DNA of 14,928 nt from NCBI GenBank assembly GCA_036001225.1, contig DASYUM010000241.1, forward strand, positions 1-14,928, in the 5' to 3' direction. The notes under the pieces are model-generated. The model was given only the letters and a program-made list of their open reading frames with translations. It had not been told where the DNA came from and ran no database searches. This document shows positions 1 to 6,911 of the stretch, one piece after another. This stretch comes from DASYUM01 sp036001225 (lineage in GTDB: Bacteria; Methylomirabilota; Methylomirabilia; Rokubacteriales; DASRDR01). Position 1 is the first letter of the stretch, and every line of letters starts with the position of its first letter. The position numbers and the translations under genes are program-made.

Positions 1-1
1 G

Positions 2-748
2 GGGCCGGGCGGTGGCGGGCCCGGCGGTGGCGGATCCGGTGGGGGGCCGGGCGGTGGCGGCCCGGGTGGTGGCGGGGCCGGCGGGGGGGGCCCGGGCGGT
101 GGCGGATCTGGTGGCGGCCCGGGTGGTGGCGGGCCCGGCGGTGGCGGAGCCGGCGGCGGGCCAGGCGGTGGCGAGCCCGGTGGTGGCGGGCCCGGTGGTG
201 GCGGGGCCGGCGGGGGGCCGGGCGGTGGCGGGCTCGGCCCCGCGAGCGTCGGTCGCGGCGGGCGGGACGATGCCGGACGCGGAGGCGGCAGCCCGGCGCC
301 GGCCACCGACGCATCGGGCGGAGCCCCGGGCCCGGGCGCCGGTGGCGCGCCCGATTCTCCGCACTCGGGCCGCTCAGACCTGGATCCCGGCGACGCGGCC
401 CGCGCCGCGGCAGCGGCCGCCCGCGACGCCGCGACGGCCGCTGCGGAAGCGGCGCGCGCCGCCGGCCAGGCGGCGGTCGAGGTCGGACCCGCTCAGCGTG
501 ACCTCGCCCGGGCGATCGCCGACGCCGCCCGCGGGGCGGCCCACAGCGCGGCCACGGCCGCCCGCGATGCCGCGCGGGCCGCCGACGAAGCCGCCCGCGC
601 GGCCGAGCAAGCGGCCTCAGGGCGCGCCCCCGATGCGCGCGCCGCGGCCAACCGGGCGGCCGAGGCCGCCCGCACCGCCGCCGCCCGCGCGCGGGAGGCG
701 GCCGAGGAGGCGGCCGACCGGCCGGAGCGGCAGCGTGGCCGCCCCTAG
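2..748 (+). CDS. Glycine-repeat / alanine-rich low-complexity protein, 5'-truncated
   Basis: This reading frame is open from base 2 to a TAG at 746-748; its start lies left of the window. About the first 78 visible codons (2-235) encode tandem GGG(G)X units where X is Pro, Ser, Ala or once Glu. A Pro/Gly/Ala/Ser stretch follows. From about 389 to 718 there is an alanine-rich segment with regularly placed Arg, Asp and Glu (for example AARDAARAADEAARAAEQAA), expected to form a long amphipathic helix or coiled coil. The end is basic (RPERQRGRP). I chose this frame because the helix pattern is protein-like, whereas the overlapping frame at 12-734 reads as Pro/Arg-rich nonsense, and because the next gene's GTG and GGAG site sit at its 3' end. 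No catalytic family is recognisable. The glycine part resembles a flexible linker and the helix a structural or binding segment. Function is unknown, and any N-terminal signal or domain is out of view. Confidence 0.68.
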   Translation, partial: GPGGGGPGGGGSGGGPGGGGPGGGGAGGGGPGGGGSGGGPGGGGPGGGGAGGGPGGGEPGGGGPGGGGAGGGPGGGGLGPASVGRGGRDDAGRGGGSPAPATDASGGAPGPGAGGAPDSPHSGRSDLDPGDAARAAAAAARDAATAAAEAARAAGQAAVEVGPAQRDLARAIADAARGAAHSAATAARDAARAADEAARAAEQAASGRAPDARAAANRAAEAARTAAARAREAAEEAADRPERQRGRP

Positions 749-1535
749 CCCGGGGGCGCGGCCGTACCTCGTCGCGCTGGGGCTGGTCTTGCTCGTCACC
801 GCCGCCACTGTGCGGCTGGCCCACGCCCAGGGCGTCGTGGAGGGCATTCGGCGCGGCATCCGCTCCCAGGCGGCCTTCACTCAGGGGCGGGCACTCTACG
901 AGGCCCGTGACTACGAGCGAGCGCGGGAGCGGCTGGTGGAGGCCCTCGCCCTCGACCCCGACCACGACGAGGCCCGCGCGTTTCTCGGCTGGGCCGAGTA
1001 CCAGCTCGGCGAATACCGGGCCGCCATCATCACCTTCAAGACGGCCATACAGCGCCAGCCGACGTGGGACGGGCTCTACAACGGGCTCGGCTGGAGCCGG
1101 CTGCGACTCAAGCGCTACCACCTGGCCACCGAGGCCTTCCAGGGCGCGCTGGACCGCAACTCCGACTACGTGGACGCCACGATCGGCCTCGGGACCGCGC
1201 AGTTCGAGCTGGGCCGATACGACTTGGCGCTGCCTCACCTCGAGGCCGCGGTCCGCCGGCTCGAGCCGCTGGTCGGGTCCGATCCCGCCGAGCTCCCCGA
1301 GGTCCGCTCGAAGACGGCCTGGTGCCTTTACTATCTGGGTCGCTACCGGGAGGCCGTCACGCTCTTTGGGCGCGCGATCCGGGCCACGCCCGACTGGCAC
1401 GGGCTCTACAACGGCCTCGGCTGGTGCTACCTCAAGCTGGGCCAGAAGGCCGAGGCGCGGGCCGCCTTCCAGCGCGCCCTCGGCTTGAAGCCGGACTACG
1501 AGGACGCTCGGGAGGGGCTCCGCCAGGCGAGCTGA
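735..1535 (+). CDS. Exported TPR-repeat protein
   Basis: A 266-residue protein starting at GTG 735, with GGAG at 724-727 seven bases upstream. It overlaps the preceding gene by 14 bases, which suggests translational coupling. Residues 10-32 form a hydrophobic segment ending AHAQ, which could be a signal peptide cleaved after AHA or an uncleaved anchor. The rest (about 46-262) is a run of tetratricopeptide-like helix pairs (for example the blocks starting ALYEARDYERARERL, AEYQLGEYRAAI and AQFELGRYDLAL), a fold that mediates protein-protein binding. WDGLYNGLGW and WHGLYNGLGW occur at residues 111-120 and 221-230 in equivalent positions, so the array looks partly duplicated. No enzymatic domain is present. 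By family it is probably a periplasmic scaffold or assembly factor. Its partner may be the upstream low-complexity protein, but that rests on the overlap alone. The same frame stays open back to base 12, but that part is another gene's out-of-phase shadow. Confidence 0.82.
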   Translation: MAAPSPGARPYLVALGLVLLVTAATVRLAHAQGVVEGIRRGIRSQAAFTQGRALYEARDYERARERLVEALALDPDHDEARAFLGWAEYQLGEYRAAIITFKTAIQRQPTWDGLYNGLGWSRLRLKRYHLATEAFQGALDRNSDYVDATIGLGTAQFELGRYDLALPHLEAAVRRLEPLVGSDPAELPEVRSKTAWCLYYLGRYREAVTLFGRAIRATPDWHGLYNGLGWCYLKLGQKAEARAAFQRALGLKPDYEDAREGLRQAS

Positions 1536-1568
1536 GCCTCCGGAGCGTCGCCGCCGGCCCGGGGCGGC

Positions 1569-2414
1569 TCAGGATTTCACCCGCACGTGCAGGAACAAAT
1601 CGCCGGGCGTCCCATCGGGGCCAGGATCGCCCTTGCCACGCAAGCGCAGACGCGCCCCCGGGCGGAGCCCGGGCGGGACGCGCACCAGTAACTCCTCCTT
1701 ACCCTTCGCGCGCTGGATCATCACCCGGTAGCGCCCGCCGCCGTGGAGGTCCGCGGCCGTCACGGCGATTTCGTACTGGAGGTCTCCTCGCCGCGAGGCG
1801 GCCGCGCGCGCCCGCTTCCCCGAGATTGCCCGCAGCGGGGCGCCGACTGTCTGCCTGAGCTCGCCCCACAGCCACCCGAGAAAGCCCGGCATCGAGGCCA
1901 CGACGTCGCCGCCCGCGGTCGGGCGGGCGTCTGCCCCGCCCACGCGCTCGGCCGAGGCGCGGGGGCCGAATCGCCCGACCCAGCGGATCCCGAACGGCCC
2001 GATCACGATGGCGCCCCGTCCGCGGAAGAGGACGTCGCGGAGGAACGCCTCGTTGTCGCGAAGGCCCATCTGGGCCCACTCCCGGGCCAGCTCCTCGAAC
2101 ACCGACGCCGTGCGGGGATCGGTGAAGAGATCGCGGTACAGGTCCTCGCGCCGCCAGCGCGGCGCGCGGGGGCGGGCGCCTTCGGCACGGGCCCGTCGGA
2201 GGTCGTCGTACTCGCGCCGCCGCCGCGGGTCCATCAGCACGGCGTACGCCTCGCTGATCTCCTTGAAGCGCTCCTCGGCGCGTTTGTCTCCCGGGTTGCG
2301 GTCGGGGTGATGGCGCAGCGCCAGGCGGCGGTAGGCGTGCTTGATCTCCTCCTCGGTGGCCCCCTGGCCCACGCCGAGGATGCCGTAGTAGTCGCGCTCG
2401 GTTCGGACCCGCAC
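1569..2414 (-). CDS. J-domain co-chaperone (short DnaJ/CbpA-like)
   Basis: A 281-residue protein from a GTG start with GGAG seven bases upstream. Residues 7-72 are a canonical J domain (DYYGILGVGQGATEEEIKHA) with the HPD tripeptide at 36-38 and the helix IV end EYDDLRR. By family, the HPD loop stimulates ATP hydrolysis by DnaK. There is no Gly/Phe-rich linker and no CXXCXGXG zinc-finger repeat. The middle (about 80-205) is charged with a short hydrophobic patch near 138-148, and matches no domain I know. Residues 210-280 resemble the last beta-sandwich of DnaJ (RVPPGLRPGARLRLRGKG, then GDLFLHVRV). It is therefore a shortened type B/C J-protein, likely cytoplasmic. It lies 15 bases after the peptidase gene on the same strand and is probably cotranscribed with it. 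Its 3' end faces the TPR gene with 33 bases between. Confidence 0.9.
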   Translation of the reverse strand: MRVRTERDYYGILGVGQGATEEEIKHAYRRLALRHHPDRNPGDKRAEERFKEISEAYAVLMDPRRRREYDDLRRARAEGARPRAPRWRREDLYRDLFTDPRTASVFEELAREWAQMGLRDNEAFLRDVLFRGRGAIVIGPFGIRWVGRFGPRASAERVGGADARPTAGGDVVASMPGFLGWLWGELRQTVGAPLRAISGKRARAAASRRGDLQYEIAVTAADLHGGGRYRVMIQRAKGKEELLVRVPPGLRPGARLRLRGKGDPGPDGTPGDLFLHVRVKS

Positions 2415-2429
2415 GCAGGCTCCGTCGGC

Positions 2430-3581
2430 TCAGGGCGGCACTTGCGCGTTGAGGCGGACGACTTCCGCCACCAGCTCGGCCGCGGTCTCGACGTCCCGCA
2501 GGTCCAGCCACTCCTTGACGGTGTGGATCTCCCGCATGCCGGTGCCGAGGTTCGCCACCTGGAGGCCCTGACCGTTGAACACGTTGGCGTCGCAGCCGCC
2601 GCCAGTGGCGCGGACGACGAACTCGCGGCCCCGCCGCCGGGCCGCCTCCTGCACCAGGCGCACGATGCGGGCGTGGGACGGCAGATCCATCAGCTCGTAG
2701 TCCCGGTGAATCTGGGATTCCACGCGGGCGGCGTGGTCTCCGTGGCCGTCTGGTACCCGATGGCGGCCGGCGGCGTCCTCGAAGCACTGCCGCATGTGTG
2801 CCGTCTGCGCCTCCAGCTTGGCCAGGTCGCGGCTACGGGCCTCGCCCCGGACGAGGACCGAGGGCGGGATGATGTTGGTCGCCAGCCCCCCCTCGATCAC
2901 GCCGAGATTGGCCGTCGTCTCGCTGTCGATCCGCCCGAGCCGCATCGCGGCGATCGCCTCGGCCGCGACCTTGATGGCCGAGATGCCCTCCTCCGGCGCC
3001 ACTCCCGCGTGGGCCTCCTTGCCGTGCACGCGGAAGGTCATCTTGTTGGCGGCGGGCCCCCGGGTCACGAGCTCCCCCACGCCGTCGCAGTCGAGGACCA
3101 GGCCGTGCCGCGCCCGGAGCCGCCCGATGTCGAGGTGCTTGGCTCCCACGAGCCCCACCTCCTCGCAGATGGTGAAGACCACCTCCACGTCCCCATGGGG
3201 GACGCCGCCCGCTTGCAGGCTTCGCAGCACCTCGATGATGATGGCGCAGCCCGACTTGTCGTCCCCGCCCAGGATCGTGGTCCCGTCGGTCCGGACCACG
3301 GTGCCCTCCACCACCGGCCGGATGTTCTCGCACGGGACCACCGTGTCCATGTGGGCCGAGAGCAGGAGCGGCGGCGCCCCCGGCGCGGTCCCCCCGAGGC
3401 GCCCGATCAGGTTGCCGGTGGTGCCACCGACCTTGTCGCCGGCGTCATCCACCTCCACCTCGGCGCCCAAGCCTTCCAGTTCCCGCCGGAGCCGAGCCGC
3501 GACCTCGTGCTCCCGCCGAGACGGGCTCGAGATGCGCACGAGGTCGAGAAGCAGGCCGGCGAGTCGGTCGCGATCGATCAT
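2430..3581 (-). CDS. M20-family metallopeptidase, peptidase T-like
   Basis: A 383-residue zinc-dependent aminopeptidase or amidohydrolase of the M20 clan, closest in motif layout to the PepT-like group. Visible residues are SAHMDT (H77, D79), GGDDKSG (bridging D107), CEEVG (catalytic E140, metal ligand E141), LDCDGVGEL (metal Asp 164 or 166) and the late IHTVKEW histidine. The central lid/dimer domain begins near residue 180, where KMTFRVHGKEAHAG is typical. There is no signal peptide, so it should act on short peptides in the cytoplasm. I start it at ATG 3581 because GGGAG lies just upstream at good spacing; an in-frame ATG 42 bases earlier lacks family-like sequence. It lies 75 bases after the deaminase-like gene and 15 bases before the J-protein gene, a likely operon. 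True substrates (tripeptides or other N-acyl compounds) cannot be read from the sequence. Confidence 0.92.
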   Translation of the reverse strand: MIDRDRLAGLLLDLVRISSPSRREHEVAARLRRELEGLGAEVEVDDAGDKVGGTTGNLIGRLGGTAPGAPPLLLSAHMDTVVPCENIRPVVEGTVVRTDGTTILGGDDKSGCAIIIEVLRSLQAGGVPHGDVEVVFTICEEVGLVGAKHLDIGRLRARHGLVLDCDGVGELVTRGPAANKMTFRVHGKEAHAGVAPEEGISAIKVAAEAIAAMRLGRIDSETTANLGVIEGGLATNIIPPSVLVRGEARSRDLAKLEAQTAHMRQCFEDAAGRHRVPDGHGDHAARVESQIHRDYELMDLPSHARIVRLVQEAARRRGREFVVRATGGGCDANVFNGQGLQVANLGTGMREIHTVKEWLDLRDVETAAELVAEVVRLNAQVPP

Positions 3582-3656
3582 CGGGTCTCCCTTCCATTTT
3601 ACGCGGAAAGCGCGCCTGGCCATGCCGCCAGCCGGGCCGAGGCCGGCCTGGCGCGC

Positions 3657-4520
3657 TCAGCGCAGCTCGGGCTCGGGCGGCTCGCCGACGTAATCGGCAA
3701 TGGTCAGGTGGGCATCGGGATGGGTCTGGAGCAGCGATGCCGGCACTGCCGGCGTTACCGGGCCGTGGAGGATCTTCCGCACGATGGCCGCTTGCCAGGG
3801 TCGGTTCATGTAGATCCGGACCTTCCGGCTGTCCAGGATCTCCTGCATTCCCACCGTGACCGCCAGCTTCGGGATCCGCTCGAGGTTGCCGCGAGCCCCC
3901 GTCACCGCGTTGATCACGACGGTCTCCCGGGCCAGGCGGACGACCCGGGTCGGCCGGACCCGGAACTCGGACAGCGACACTTCTTCTCCCGACTCCGGCG
4001 GGTCGTTGAAGGCCAGGTGGCCGGTGATGCCGACCCCACCGAAGCAGACGTCCACGCCGCCCCAGCCCGCGATCCGCCGCCCGATGGCGTCCGGGTCCCG
4101 GGGGTGGGGGAAGACTCGCTGATCGGGCGGCGGGGCCAGCCCGGGCTCGAGCAGGTCGTAGAAGTGGGCGGCCATGTGCCGGCGGAAGCTCAGCGGGTCG
4201 CTGGTCGGGATCCAGTCGCGCCCGTCGGCGGTCAGGTACTCGTCCATGTTGACGAGGACGAGGTCGCGGAGACTTTCACCTTCCGCGTTGCAGCGGCGGG
4301 CCAGGAGGTCGAACTGGCCCACCGGTCCCACCGGAACGATGAAGACGACCGGGCACCGGCCCGCTCCCCGGGCCGCGCGGTATTGGGCCAGGAGGTCGTC
4401 GGCGAAGCGGGCAATCACCGCATCGCTGTCGGGAAGGACCGTGAGCGGAAGCGGCGATCCCCGCCCCAGCGCGGTCTTGGGCACCGTCAGGGGATCGGCG
4501 CGAGGATGGCGCTCGTTCAC
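3657..4520 (-). CDS. Glucosamine-6-phosphate deaminase-like protein (NagB fold)
   Basis: A 287-residue protein of the NagB/6-phosphogluconolactonase superfamily. Family marks include VNMDEY (D93, equivalent to the E. coli NagB base D72), GGVGITGHLAFNDP at 161-174 (H168 equals NagB H143), RIPKLAVTVGMQEILD at 215-230 and the SLLQTHPDA segment near the end. NagB converts glucosamine-6-phosphate to fructose-6-phosphate and ammonia. Several expected residues differ: the position of NagB D141 is Thr166, that of E148 is Asp173, and the phosphate-loop TGGT is replaced by PVGPVGQF. It may therefore act on another sugar phosphate or be altered in activity. The start is uncertain. I use GTG 4520, which lacks a good ribosome site; GTG 4484 is possible. 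The frame stays open to 5021, but that part is antisense to the next gene. It is first in a probable operon with the peptidase and J-protein. Confidence 0.82.
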   Translation of the reverse strand: MNERHPRADPLTVPKTALGRGSPLPLTVLPDSDAVIARFADDLLAQYRAARGAGRCPVVFIVPVGPVGQFDLLARRCNAEGESLRDLVLVNMDEYLTADGRDWIPTSDPLSFRRHMAAHFYDLLEPGLAPPPDQRVFPHPRDPDAIGRRIAGWGGVDVCFGGVGITGHLAFNDPPESGEEVSLSEFRVRPTRVVRLARETVVINAVTGARGNLERIPKLAVTVGMQEILDSRKVRIYMNRPWQAAIVRKILHGPVTPAVPASLLQTHPDAHLTIADYVGEPPEPELR

Positions 4521-4619
4521 GGGTTCGGAACGGGTTGCGAAATTAGGATTCGGGGACGGTCCTAGCTTACCCTTGTCTCCTGTTCGGGTGCCACTGGACC
4601 CGGCGGAGGCGAGGCCCGC
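4521..4619. promoter_or_regulatory. Divergent intergenic region
   Basis: These 99 bases separate two divergently transcribed genes, so both promoters are expected here. The region contains a locally AT-richer patch (around 4537-4570) that stands out from the GC-rich surroundings, but I could not find a convincing -35/-10 pair on either strand. For the rightward gene there is GGAGG at 4605-4609, ten bases before its GTG. Confidence 0.4.
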
Positions 4620-6857
4620 GTGCTCCTGCTCTACGGCGCCACCATCTTCCTGAGCGCCACGCTGCTCTTCCTGGTGCAGCCGATGTTCGCCCGGATGGTG
4701 CTCCCCCTCCTCGGCGGCGCTCCCGCCGTCTGGAACACGGCCATGGTCTTCTACCAGGCGGTGCTCCTGGCCGGCTACGCCTACGCGCACCTCACGACGG
4801 CGCGGCTGGGCGTCCGCCGCCAGGTCGCGCTCCACCTCGGCGTCCTGCTGCTGCCGCTCCTGGTCCTGCCCATCGCGGTTCCCCGCGGCTGGACGCCACC
4901 CAGCCACGACAACCCGATCCCGTGGCTGCTGGCGCTGATGCTGGTGGCGGTCGGCCTGCCCTTCTTCGTGATTTCCACCAGCACGCCGCTCCTGCAGAAG
5001 TGGCTCACGGTGACCGGCCACCGCGCCGCCGTCGACCCCTATTTCCTCTACGCGGCCAGCAACCTCGGCAGCATGCTGGCGCTCCTCTCATACCCCGTGC
5101 TGGTGGAACCCTATCTCCGGCTTCCCGACCAGAGCCGCCTGTGGGCGGCCGGGTACCTTCTCCTCGTCGCCCTGGCCATTGGCTGTGCCGCGTGCGTCTG
5201 GCGGGCTCCGGCGGCGGTGCCGGCGCCGCTGGCGACGGCGCCGGTCGGCGCCGCCGTCGCGGACGGCAATCCCTCCGGCAGCCGGCCGACGGCCGGCCGC
5301 CGGCTCCGGTGGGTGCTGCTGGCCTTCGTCCCCTCCAGCTTGATGCTCGGCGTGACGACCTATCTGTCGACCGACATCGCGGCCATCCCACTCCTGTGGG
5401 TGATCCCGCTGGCCATCTACCTCCTCACCTTCATCCTGGTCTTCGCCCGGCGGCCGCCGATCCCCCACTGGCTCGTGGTGGAGGCCCTTCCCATCGTCAT
5501 GCTGCCCCTGGTGCTGGTCCTGGCTTCGCGGGCGACCGGCCCGCTGGCCCTGGTGCTGCCCGTGCATCCGCTGGCGTTGTTCGTGATCGGGATGGTCTGC
5601 CACGGCGAGTTGGCCCGGGACCGCCCGTCCACCCACCATCTGACCGAGTTCTATCTCTGGATGTCCGTGGGCGGGGTGCTGGGCGGCGTCTTCACGGCGC
5701 TGCTGGCGCCGGTCGTCTTCACCACCGTCCTGGAGTACCAGCTCACGCTCGTGCTGGCCTGCCTCCTCGTCCGGCGACCCGAGGCCCCGGCGGCAGGCGG
5801 ACGCGCTGCCGTCCTCGACATCGGGCTGCCGCTCGCGCTCGGCGTCGGCGCGATCGCGCTGATCGGCCTGGTGCAAGCCGGCGACCCGGAGAGGGCCCAG
5901 GCCCACATCGGGCTCGTGTTCGGGCTCCTGGTCCTGGTCGCCTTCGCCTTCGCCCGCCGCCCGATCCGGTTCGGTCTCGCAGTCGGCGCGATCCTGCTGG
6001 CGGCGACGTTCTACCGCGGGGAGGAGGGCCGCTTACTCTACGCCGAGCGGAGCTTCTTCGGCATCAATCGGGTGACGCTCGACGACTCGGCCCGCTACCA
6101 CCTGCTCATGCACGGCACGACGCTCCACGGCATGCAGAGTCTCGATCCCGCTCGCCGACTGGAGCCGCTGGCCTACTTCTACGCCACCGGCCCGCTCGGT
6201 CAGGTGTTCCGCGCCTTCGGCGGCACGCCGGCCACGCAGTCGGTCGCCGTCGTCGGGCTGGGGACCGGTTCCATCGGCTGTCATGGACGCGCGGGCGAAA
6301 GCTGGACGTTCTACGAGATCGACCCCGCCGTCGAGCGCATTGCGCGGGATCCCCGGTATTTCACATTCCTGCGGGACTGCCCGCCCGCGAGCCGCGTCGT
6401 GTTGGGAGACGCGCGGCTGTCACTGGCCGGCGCGCCCGCCGGGCAGTACGGCCTCATCATCCTCGACGCCTACAGCTCCGACGCTCCGCCGCTCCACCTC
6501 ATCACCCGCGAGGCCCTCCGCCTCTACCTCGACAAGCTCGCCGCCGGCGGGATCCTCGTCTTCAACATCTCGAACCGGCACATGGATTTCGAGCCGGTCC
6601 TCGGCAACCTCGCCCGCGACGCGGGCCTGACCGCCCTCGTCCAGGACGAGCCGCTCATCAGCGAGGCGGAGTACGAACGCGGGAAGCGGCCGTCGGAATG
6701 GGTGGTGATGGCCCGGCGCCCGTCGGACTTCGCCCGGCTCGGCGGCGATGCCCGCTGGCGCGCGGCCCGGGCGGTGTCGGGGACGGTGTGGACCGACAAC
6801 TTCACCGCCCTCCTCCAGACCTTCCGGTGGCCGGGCCGCCTGGCCCGAGCCAACTGA
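4620..6857 (+). CDS. Fused membrane (MFS-like) / spermidine-synthase-like protein
   Basis: A 745-residue protein starting at GTG 4620, with GGAGG ten bases upstream. The N-terminal two thirds (about 5-465) is highly hydrophobic, with roughly a dozen membrane segments, among them 6-28, 41-58, 69-87, 102-119, 178-193, 232-248, 257-275, 287-301, 309-326, 347-366 and 426-445. A less hydrophobic loop at 196-228 divides it. The C-terminal part (about 478-735) resembles spermidine synthases: SFFGINRV leads in, VVGLGTG (544-550) is the SAM/dcSAM-binding glycine loop, FYEID (564-568) holds the acidic ribose-binding position, GDAR follows at 596-599, and LDAYSSD (615-621) matches the active-site aspartate region. 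This architecture is known as a fused MFS/spermidine synthase protein, whose function is not settled. It may make or move a polyamine or another aminopropylated product at the membrane. It stands alone on the + strand. Confidence 0.85.
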   Translation: MLLLYGATIFLSATLLFLVQPMFARMVLPLLGGAPAVWNTAMVFYQAVLLAGYAYAHLTTARLGVRRQVALHLGVLLLPLLVLPIAVPRGWTPPSHDNPIPWLLALMLVAVGLPFFVISTSTPLLQKWLTVTGHRAAVDPYFLYAASNLGSMLALLSYPVLVEPYLRLPDQSRLWAAGYLLLVALAIGCAACVWRAPAAVPAPLATAPVGAAVADGNPSGSRPTAGRRLRWVLLAFVPSSLMLGVTTYLSTDIAAIPLLWVIPLAIYLLTFILVFARRPPIPHWLVVEALPIVMLPLVLVLASRATGPLALVLPVHPLALFVIGMVCHGELARDRPSTHHLTEFYLWMSVGGVLGGVFTALLAPVVFTTVLEYQLTLVLACLLVRRPEAPAAGGRAAVLDIGLPLALGVGAIALIGLVQAGDPERAQAHIGLVFGLLVLVAFAFARRPIRFGLAVGAILLAATFYRGEEGRLLYAERSFFGINRVTLDDSARYHLLMHGTTLHGMQSLDPARRLEPLAYFYATGPLGQVFRAFGGTPATQSVAVVGLGTGSIGCHGRAGESWTFYEIDPAVERIARDPRYFTFLRDCPPASRVVLGDARLSLAGAPAGQYGLIILDAYSSDAPPLHLITREALRLYLDKLAAGGILVFNISNRHMDFEPVLGNLARDAGLTALVQDEPLISEAEYERGKRPSEWVVMARRPSDFARLGGDARWRAARAVSGTVWTDNFTALLQTFRWPGRLARAN

Positions 6858-6886
6858 CCGCTGGCCGGGGCGCTCGTCGAGCCGTC

Positions 6887-6911
6887 GAGGCCGGGCTTTT
6901 CCTCCGGCCTC
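6887..6911. terminator. Hairpin between convergent genes
   Basis: A perfect 8-bp stem, GAGGCCGG with CCGGCCTC, and a 9-base loop (containing CTTTT) lies between the stop of the membrane/spermidine-synthase gene and the stop of pmbA, which it overlaps. It is well placed to end transcription from both sides, but neither strand has a T-run after the stem, so intrinsic termination is only a possibility. Confidence 0.35.

Noticed and set aside
2..235. Tandem short repeats as a possible CRISPR array or minisatellite outside genes
   Set aside because: The period is about 15 bases without spacers, and the units keep a continuous glycine-rich reading frame, so they are coding repeats.
12..734. A long + strand frame continuous with the TPR protein, giving a 507-residue protein
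   Set aside because: The upstream part reads as Val/Ala/Gly then Pro/Arg-rich sequence without protein-like pattern. The frame one base earlier gives glycine repeats and a clear amphipathic helix ending at TAG 748, and GTG 735 with GGAG gives a signal-peptide start.
1536..1568. A small GC stem (CCGCC/GGCGG) between the convergent TPR and J-protein genes as a terminator
   Set aside because: Only five pairs with no T-run; such stems arise by chance at this GC content.
1743..4565. A 940-residue + strand open frame antisense to three genes
   Set aside because: It lies opposite three genes with strong family motifs; long antisense frames are expected at this GC content, and its translation has no recognisable domain.
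4521..4619. Specific -35/-10 boxes for the divergent genes
   Set aside because: TTGCGA and CCTAAT-like words occur, but none has a partner at 16-18 bases.
4521..5021. An N-terminal extension of the deaminase-like protein
   Set aside because: The added sequence is Gln/Arg/Asp-rich, antisense to the membrane protein gene, and outside the family fold.
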